Source: Bacteroidota bacterium (GTDB lineage: Bacteria; Bacteroidota; Bacteroidia; AKYH767-A; 2013-40CM-41-45). From it: a stretch of 64,000 nucleotides of DNA. Under the pieces are notes generated by a model, which saw only the letters and a list, made by a program, of their open reading frames with translations, was not told the DNA's origin and ran no database searches. How positions within the stretch are numbered: position 1 is the first letter of the stretch; every line of letters starts with the position of its first letter. The stretch is from assembly GCA_016720935.1 (NCBI GenBank), contig JADKJP010000003.1, positions 248,001-312,000 of the forward strand. The letters are read 5' to 3'. Shown one piece after another: positions 59,621-64,000 of the stretch. The position numbers were made by a program, and so were the translations under genes.

Positions 59621-61667
59621 CTACTTTACAGAGCCGCCATTCTCCATCCCTTTCACAGGAGCAACGAATGCAAGTTCTCCCTGACTGTTTTCCGCCATTA
59701 AAATCATTCCTTGTGATTCGATGCCTTTGATTTTTCGAGGTTCGAGATTGACAAGAATCGTGACTTGTTGCCCGATGATATTTTCGGGAGCATAATAATT
59801 GGCGATGCCGGAAACAACAGTTCGTTGATCAATACCGGTGTCGATGGTGAGTTTTAAAAGTTTATCTGTTTTTGGAACACGTTCAGCGCTAAGAATGGTG
59901 CCGACACGAATATCCATTTTCTGAAAATCATCAAATGAAGTTGACGCTTTTGCCGGGTTCACGACAGGATTTGCTTTTAAGTTCTCCGCTTTGGAATTTG
60001 CCAGTTTCTGCAATTGCTGCTCCATAGCAGGGTCTTCGATTTTTTCAAACAAGAGTGCAGGTTCGTTCAGCTGATGTCCGGCAGATAACAATTGTTTACC
60101 CAGAAAATCTTTCCAGGCTTGTTTTTTCAGATTCAGCATTGCCAGCAATTTCGCTGAAGTAAATGGAAGAAATGGCTCCATCAATTGCGCGAGATATGCT
60201 GTGATTTCCAGAGAGATGTAAAGCACAGTTTCAACGCGCTTTGGATCAGTTGCCTGCAATTTCCAGGGTTCATTGTCCGCGAGGTATTTGTTACCAGTGC
60301 GCGCAAGGTTCATCAATTCAAACAAAGCTTCCCGGAATCGATAACCAAGAATATTCTCTTTAATTTTTTCTGGAATATCTTTCATGGCCTGGATGCAGGC
60401 TTTGTCATCCTCTCTCAGTTCACTATGTGCCGGAACTTTTCCTGAATAATATTTTTGTGTGAGAACCAAAGTGCGGTTTACAAAGTTTCCAAGGATAGCG
60501 ACCAGTTCGCTATTGTTTCTGGCCTGAAAATCTTTCCATGTAAAATCGTTGTCTTTTGTTTCAGGAGCTGTAGCGGTAAGTGTGTAACGGAGAACATCCT
60601 GTTTCCCCGGAAATTCCTGCAGATATTCGTGCAACCATACAGCCCAGTTTCTGGAGGTAGAAATTTTATCTCCTTCCAAATTCAGAAATTCGTTTGCCGG
60701 AACATTTTCAGGAAGAATAAACTCCCCGTGTGCTTTCAGCATTGCGGGAAAAATGATGCAGTGGAAAACGATATTGTCTTTCCCGATAAACTGAATCAGA
60801 CGTGTGTCTTTATTTTTCCAATACAATTCCCAGTCGTTCGGTTTTGAAGTGCCGGCGAAAAGGGCTTTGGTTGCTGAGATATAACCGATCGGAGCGTCAA
60901 ACCAGACGTACAGTACTTTTCCTTTTGCTTCAGCTAATGGAACAGGCACTCCCCATTCGAGATCACGTGTGACAGCACGTGGCTGGAGACCCTGATCGAG
61001 CCAGGATTTACATTGACCAAAGACGTTGTTTTTCCAATCGCCTTCATGACTTCTGATCCAGCTGTCCAGCCAGTCTTTCTGCATGGTGTCTAAAGGCAAA
61101 TACCAGTGTTTTGTTTTTTTAAGCACTGGAGCTTTGCCGCTGAGTTGTGAATGTGGATTAATCAGGTCACGCGGACTCAGACTCTTTCCGCATTTTTCAC
61201 ATTGATCACCGTATGCATTGGTGTTTCCGCAATTCGGACAAGTTCCAACAATATAACGGTCGGCAAGAAACATCTGAGCTTCTTCGTCGAAATACTGTTC
61301 ACTTTCTTCCTGCGGTAAATATTTTTTTGTCGTATAAATTTTTGAAAAACGCCGCCGCTGTTTCGTGATGAATTTTTTCTGATGTCCGGTGATAGATATC
61401 AAAGCTGATCCCGAAATCCGCGAAACTTTTTTTAATGATCGAATGATACTTGTCGACGACTTCCTGTGGTGTAATTCCTTCTTTCCTTGCTCTTAGAGTG
61501 ATCGGAACTCCGTGTTCATCAGAACCGCAAATGAATTTTACATCCTCACCGTTTGCGCGAAGATACCGGACGTATATATCCGCAGGAAGATAGGCGCCGG
61601 CGAGGTGTCCGATATGAACGGGCCCATTGGCATAGGGGAGAGCAGCGGTGACAAGTGTACGGGACAT
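59621..61667 (-). CDS. metG: Methionyl-tRNA synthetase with a one-base frameshift
   Basis: MetG charges tRNA-Met. Two overlapping frames together make one complete enzyme. ATG 61667 opens MSRTLVTAALPYANGPVHIGHLAGAYLPADIYVRY (HIGH at 18-21), which runs to ...NLYDKK and then stops early. The next frame continues KYLPQEESEQYFDEEAQMFLADRYIVGTCPNCGNTNAYGDQCEKCG (zinc knuckles), the KMSKS-type KISTSRNW and the anticodon domain. It ends with a fused C-terminal tRNA-binding domain (MDIRVGTILSAERVPKTDKLL). Removing one T from the seven-T run at 61322-61328 (A7 in the mRNA) restores 681 codons, the usual length. metG is normally essential, so this is probably a sequencing error or is rescued by slippage, not a dead gene. 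Confidence 0.9.
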
Positions 61668-61817
61668 TCAGGATTCTTTTTTTATTCATTCCCCGGAATA
61701 AACGATTGCTCGTTTGGTTCCGGTTTTAGGATATGAAGGATATTTTGTGTGTGAAATATTGGAAGATACGTTCAGGCTAAAGCTTTTTACCGATATTTTC
61801 GCCGCAAAGATAAGAAT

Positions 61818-62729
61818 ATGATCCGACCGCCCTACCTTAAGCCTGGCGACACAGTAATGATTGTTTCCACTGCCCGAAAAGTAAACAAAGCCGAGGTAAA
61901 ACCTGCAGTTGACATCCTTGAATCCTGGGGATTGCAGGTTAAATTCGGAAAGAATCTCTATAAGTTTCAAAATCAGTTTTCAGGAACCGATGAAGAAAGA
62001 TCTGCTGATTTGCAGAGTGCCCTGAATAACAAGAATGTACAGGCCATCCTGTTTGCCAGAGGAGGATATGGAACCGTGCGAATTGTAGACCGCATCGATT
62101 TCAAGAGATTCTTAAAGAATCCAAAATGGCTGATTGGTTTCAGTGATATTACCGTGTTGCATTCACATCTGCACAAACTCGGAGTTGAAACGATTCATGC
62201 ACCGATGTCATTGAACATTCCAAAATTAAGTCCCAATTGTTTGTCAGTATTGAAAGATACTTTGTTCGGACAGTCGCTCCGTTATACTTCATCCAAACAA
62301 CAACCCGCTCTTGAAAAACTAAACCGCCAGGGAAGCGCGAAAGGTGAACTGGTTGGAGGGAATTTGTCAATACTTTATTCGCTATCAGGAACTCCTTCCG
62401 ATATCGACACAACGGGAAAAATTCTTTTTCTGGAAGACCTGGACGAATATCTCTATCACATCGACAGAATGATGATGAATCTGAAAAGAGGAGGTAAGCT
62501 TTCGAACCTTGCGGGATTGATTGTGGGAGGAATGAGCGATATGCGCGACAATGAAATCCCTTTTGGTAAAACCGCTGAAGAAATTATTCATGAAGCTGTC
62601 GCTGAATATACCTATCCGGTGCTCTACGGTTTTCCTTCGGGCCATATTCCCAATAATTATCCTTTGATCTTCGGTCGTGAAGCCACGTTAAAGGTGACTG
62701 ATAAAATGGAATTGAAATTTCAGTCATGA
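61818..62729 (+). CDS. LD-carboxypeptidase (peptidase family S66)
   Basis: Enzymes of this family trim the terminal D-alanine from L,D-bonded tetrapeptides during peptidoglycan recycling; relatives include MccF immunity proteins. The 303-aa product has IRPPYLKPGDTVMIVSTAR at the start and AILFARGGYGTVRIVD. The nucleophile segment is LIGFSDITVLH (S109). The acid pair region is ILFLEDLDEYLYHIDRM, and the histidine of the triad is in YGFPSGHIPNN. A typical signal peptide is absent, suggesting cytoplasmic recycling. Its stop overlaps the start of the YraN gene by 4 nt (ATGA). Confidence 0.92.
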   Translation: MIRPPYLKPGDTVMIVSTARKVNKAEVKPAVDILESWGLQVKFGKNLYKFQNQFSGTDEERSADLQSALNNKNVQAILFARGGYGTVRIVDRIDFKRFLKNPKWLIGFSDITVLHSHLHKLGVETIHAPMSLNIPKLSPNCLSVLKDTLFGQSLRYTSSKQQPALEKLNRQGSAKGELVGGNLSILYSLSGTPSDIDTTGKILFLEDLDEYLYHIDRMMMNLKRGGKLSNLAGLIVGGMSDMRDNEIPFGKTAEEIIHEAVAEYTYPVLYGFPSGHIPNNYPLIFGREATLKVTDKMELKFQS

Positions 62730-63091
62730 GTACGAAGGATAAGGAACTGGGTAAAAAAGGCGAATTGCTTGCCTGTGAGTATCTTCGTAAAAAAGGGTAT
62801 CACATTCACCGGCAGAACTACAGTTTCGACAGAGCAGAAGTGGATATCGTTGCGGAGGATGAAGGAATGCTGGTTTTCGTAGAAGTGAAAACAAGAATCT
62901 CCGCATATCTTAGTGATCCATCGCTTTTAGTTCCAATCAAAAAACAAAAACAAATCATCAAAGCCGCGGACGAATTTGTCAAAACCGTTTTCCCCGAAAA
63001 AGAAGGCCGTTTCGATATCATGATTGTCATCACCAATGAACAATATACATCCATAGAACATATTGTGGATGCTTTTTATCCGATGTGCTAG
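62726..63091 (+). CDS. YraN/UPF0102 family protein
   Basis: The 121-aa product begins MSTKDKELGKKGELLACEYLRKKGYHI and contains NYSFDRAEVDIVAEDEGMLVFVEVKTR. This is the PD-(D/E)xK nuclease-like core (E in GELLA, D in VDIV, EVK) of the UPF0102 family. The nuclease activity is predicted from fold only. The ATGA overlap with the LD-carboxypeptidase gene shows translational coupling. It is followed by the GTGCTTA/GTGGTTG repeat. Confidence 0.92.
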   Translation: MSTKDKELGKKGELLACEYLRKKGYHIHRQNYSFDRAEVDIVAEDEGMLVFVEVKTRISAYLSDPSLLVPIKKQKQIIKAADEFVKTVFPEKEGRFDIMIVITNEQYTSIEHIVDAFYPMC

Positions 63092-63100
63092 TTGGAAGAT

Positions 63101-63173
63101 AGTGCTTAGTGGTTGGTGCTTAGTGCTTAGTGGTTGGTGCTTAGTGCTTAGTGCTTAGTGCTTAGTGGTTAGG
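63101..63173. repeat. GTGCTTA/GTGGTTG heptamer array
   Basis: Ten heptamers of GTGCTTA, GTGGTTG and GTGGTTA kind run in tandem, starting 10 nt after the yraN stop. This is the reverse complement of the words before gcdH at 455-524. A forward-oriented degenerate copy lies at 63250-63308. Confidence 0.93.
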
Positions 63174-63249
63174 ATTGTATACCAACTCAAGTGATTTCTA
63201 TCTTAATTTCTTAGTAGTTGTTCCGCTTTTGTTTTTGATTTAACAACAC

Positions 63250-63308
63250 AACTAACCTCTAACCTCCAAGCACTAAGCACCAACAACTAACCAGCTAACA
63301 ACCAACTC
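63250..63308. repeat. Degenerate CTAACCT/CAAGCACTAAGCAC tract
   Basis: CTAACCTC, AAGCACTAAGCACCAACAACTAACC and related words lie in inverted orientation to the array at 63101-63173. They form the leader region of the last gene. Confidence 0.8.
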
Positions 63309-63358
63309 GCTACGTTGCTTCCCCTTTTTTTCGTACCTTCGCGGCTTAGCAACAAAAA

Positions 63359-64000
63359 ATGGGTAAGTTCAGAAAGTCGGGGCCTGGGGCTCGCAGGGGG
63401 AATAGTGGTGGATCAAGGCCGGGTAAGAAAACCTTCAAATCAGGTCCTGCAAGGCCATCACGTTTTAAAAAATCATCAGATTCAGCTCCCGGACGGGAGA
63501 AATCCTTTGACAGAAGTTCACGTCCTGAGCGATCTGAGCGTCCTTTCAAAAGAGAAGATTCTCGTGATGACAAGCCGTTTTCACGTTCTGCCCGACCGGC
63601 ATCCAAAGATTTTCGTGACCGTAAAGAAGGAGATCGTGAAAAGCGACCTTTTCAGAAACGCGGCGATTCGGAAGAGCGCGGCAAGAGGCCATATCAAAAA
63701 AGAACTGAAGGCGGGAATGATGGAAAGCGTCCGTATCAAAAGAGAATGGACAATGCTGACCGTGAAAAACGTCCGTACCAGCAAAGAGACGAAAGTACAT
63801 CCCGTCCTGAAAGACCAGTCAAACGTGAGTCACGTGACAGAGATGAACGTCCATTCAAAAGAAGAGGTGATGCTCCGGCAGAACGATTCGATAAAAAAAG
63901 TTCAGGAGAGGGTTCATATTTAAGAAGAGATTCCAAACGCAAAGATGATTACCCTTCACGATCTGAAGAAGGTGATGCAAGGGAGGAAAAGAAGTTTTCT
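63359..64000 (+). CDS. Arginine-rich low-complexity protein, N-terminal part (possibly of an RNA-modifying enzyme)
   Basis: ATG 63359 opens 214 codons with no stop before the window edge. The product starts MGKFRKSGPGARRGNSGG. It is dominated by R, K, D, E, S, P and G, with repeated RPFKR, KRPYQKR and RPxKR blocks. No folded domain is seen. In Bacteroidota such basic disordered extensions often precede RsuA/RluB-type pseudouridine synthases or other RNA enzymes, which would lie beyond the edge. That is an inference. A longer apparent frame at 63315 in another phase is rejected because this one has a better start context, a -7-like TACCTTCG at 63334-63341 and coherent repeats. Confidence 0.7.
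   Translation, partial: MGKFRKSGPGARRGNSGGSRPGKKTFKSGPARPSRFKKSSDSAPGREKSFDRSSRPERSERPFKREDSRDDKPFSRSARPASKDFRDRKEGDREKRPFQKRGDSEERGKRPYQKRTEGGNDGKRPYQKRMDNADREKRPYQQRDESTSRPERPVKRESRDRDERPFKRRGDAPAERFDKKSSGEGSYLRRDSKRKDDYPSRSEEGDAREEKKFS

Noticed and set aside
59621..61402. Separate gene from ATG 61402 next to a short 61299-61667 gene
   Set aside because: The two frames encode consecutive parts of one MetG. The shift lies at one homopolymer and one base restores a 681-codon enzyme, so they are one locus.
63315..63923. 202-aa open frame overlapping the last gene
   Set aside because: The overlapping frame from ATG 63359 has coherent basic repeats, stays open to the edge and sits after a -7-like box. 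The 63315 frame has none of these and ends within the window.

Overview
The window reads as a chromosomal segment of a free-living, probably uncultured member of the Bacteroidota. The evidence is four proteins ending in type IX secretion (T9SS) type A sorting domains, a PorG/DUF6089-like barrel, DUF3098, DUF2723 and DUF3108 proteins, the long IspG with a central insert, promoters of the Bacteroidota type (TTTG, about 19 nt, TAnnTTTG), and almost no Shine-Dalgarno sequences. I see no prophage, integrase, transposase, plasmid gene or CRISPR array. The order within the phylum cannot be fixed from this sequence.

Layout. 1-7.1 kb: a GT87 membrane glycosyltransferase cut by the left edge, glutaryl-CoA dehydrogenase, recJ, a small membrane protein, glutamate-type dehydrogenase and queA. 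7.1-14.3 kb: the reverse-strand ftsX / DUF3098 / uppP / truB block, then leuS and scpB. 14.4-26 kb: a DUF3108 envelope protein, a PKD-repeat T9SS protein, pyruvate:ferredoxin oxidoreductase, tryptophan 2,3-dioxygenase, and a membrane-protein/winged-helix regulator pair with a palindromic candidate operator. 26-37.8 kb: long-form ispG, a small T9SS protein divergent from a 487-aa helical protein, a DUF2723 / polysaccharide deacetylase / DUF6089 reverse-strand set, another T9SS protein and a methyltransferase. 38 kb: tRNA-Gln(UUG). 38.3-46.5 kb: one 2737-aa surface protein with a CotH domain, two lamin-tail domains, 18 tandem Ig-like repeats and a T9SS signal. 46.6-64 kb: radA, a heptose adenylyltransferase/flippase pair, a KirBac potassium channel, DUF502, the rimP-nusA-infB operon, NDH-2, metG with a one-base frameshift, LD-carboxypeptidase/yraN, and the start of an arginine-rich protein cut by the right edge.

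Most genes are housekeeping: translation (leuS, metG, infB, nusA, rimP, truB, queA, tRNA-Gln), DNA repair and segregation (recJ, radA, scpB), cell wall and envelope (uppP, ftsX, LD-carboxypeptidase, heptose and DUF2723 enzymes), and central metabolism (PFOR, NDH-2, GDH, GcdH, TDO, IspG).

The unusual layer is outside the genes. At least ten loci carry short tandem repeats whose unit is usually exactly 7 nt (CAATCCT, CCACTAA, ACCTAAT, CTACAAT, AGGGACG, GTGCTTA) or 8 nt. They often touch start or stop codons and twice run into ispG. A second intergenic family forms long CTTTGCG/CGCAAAG palindromes. These arrays resemble in format the heptanucleotide STRR repeats of filamentous cyanobacteria and are the best candidate here for something undescribed.
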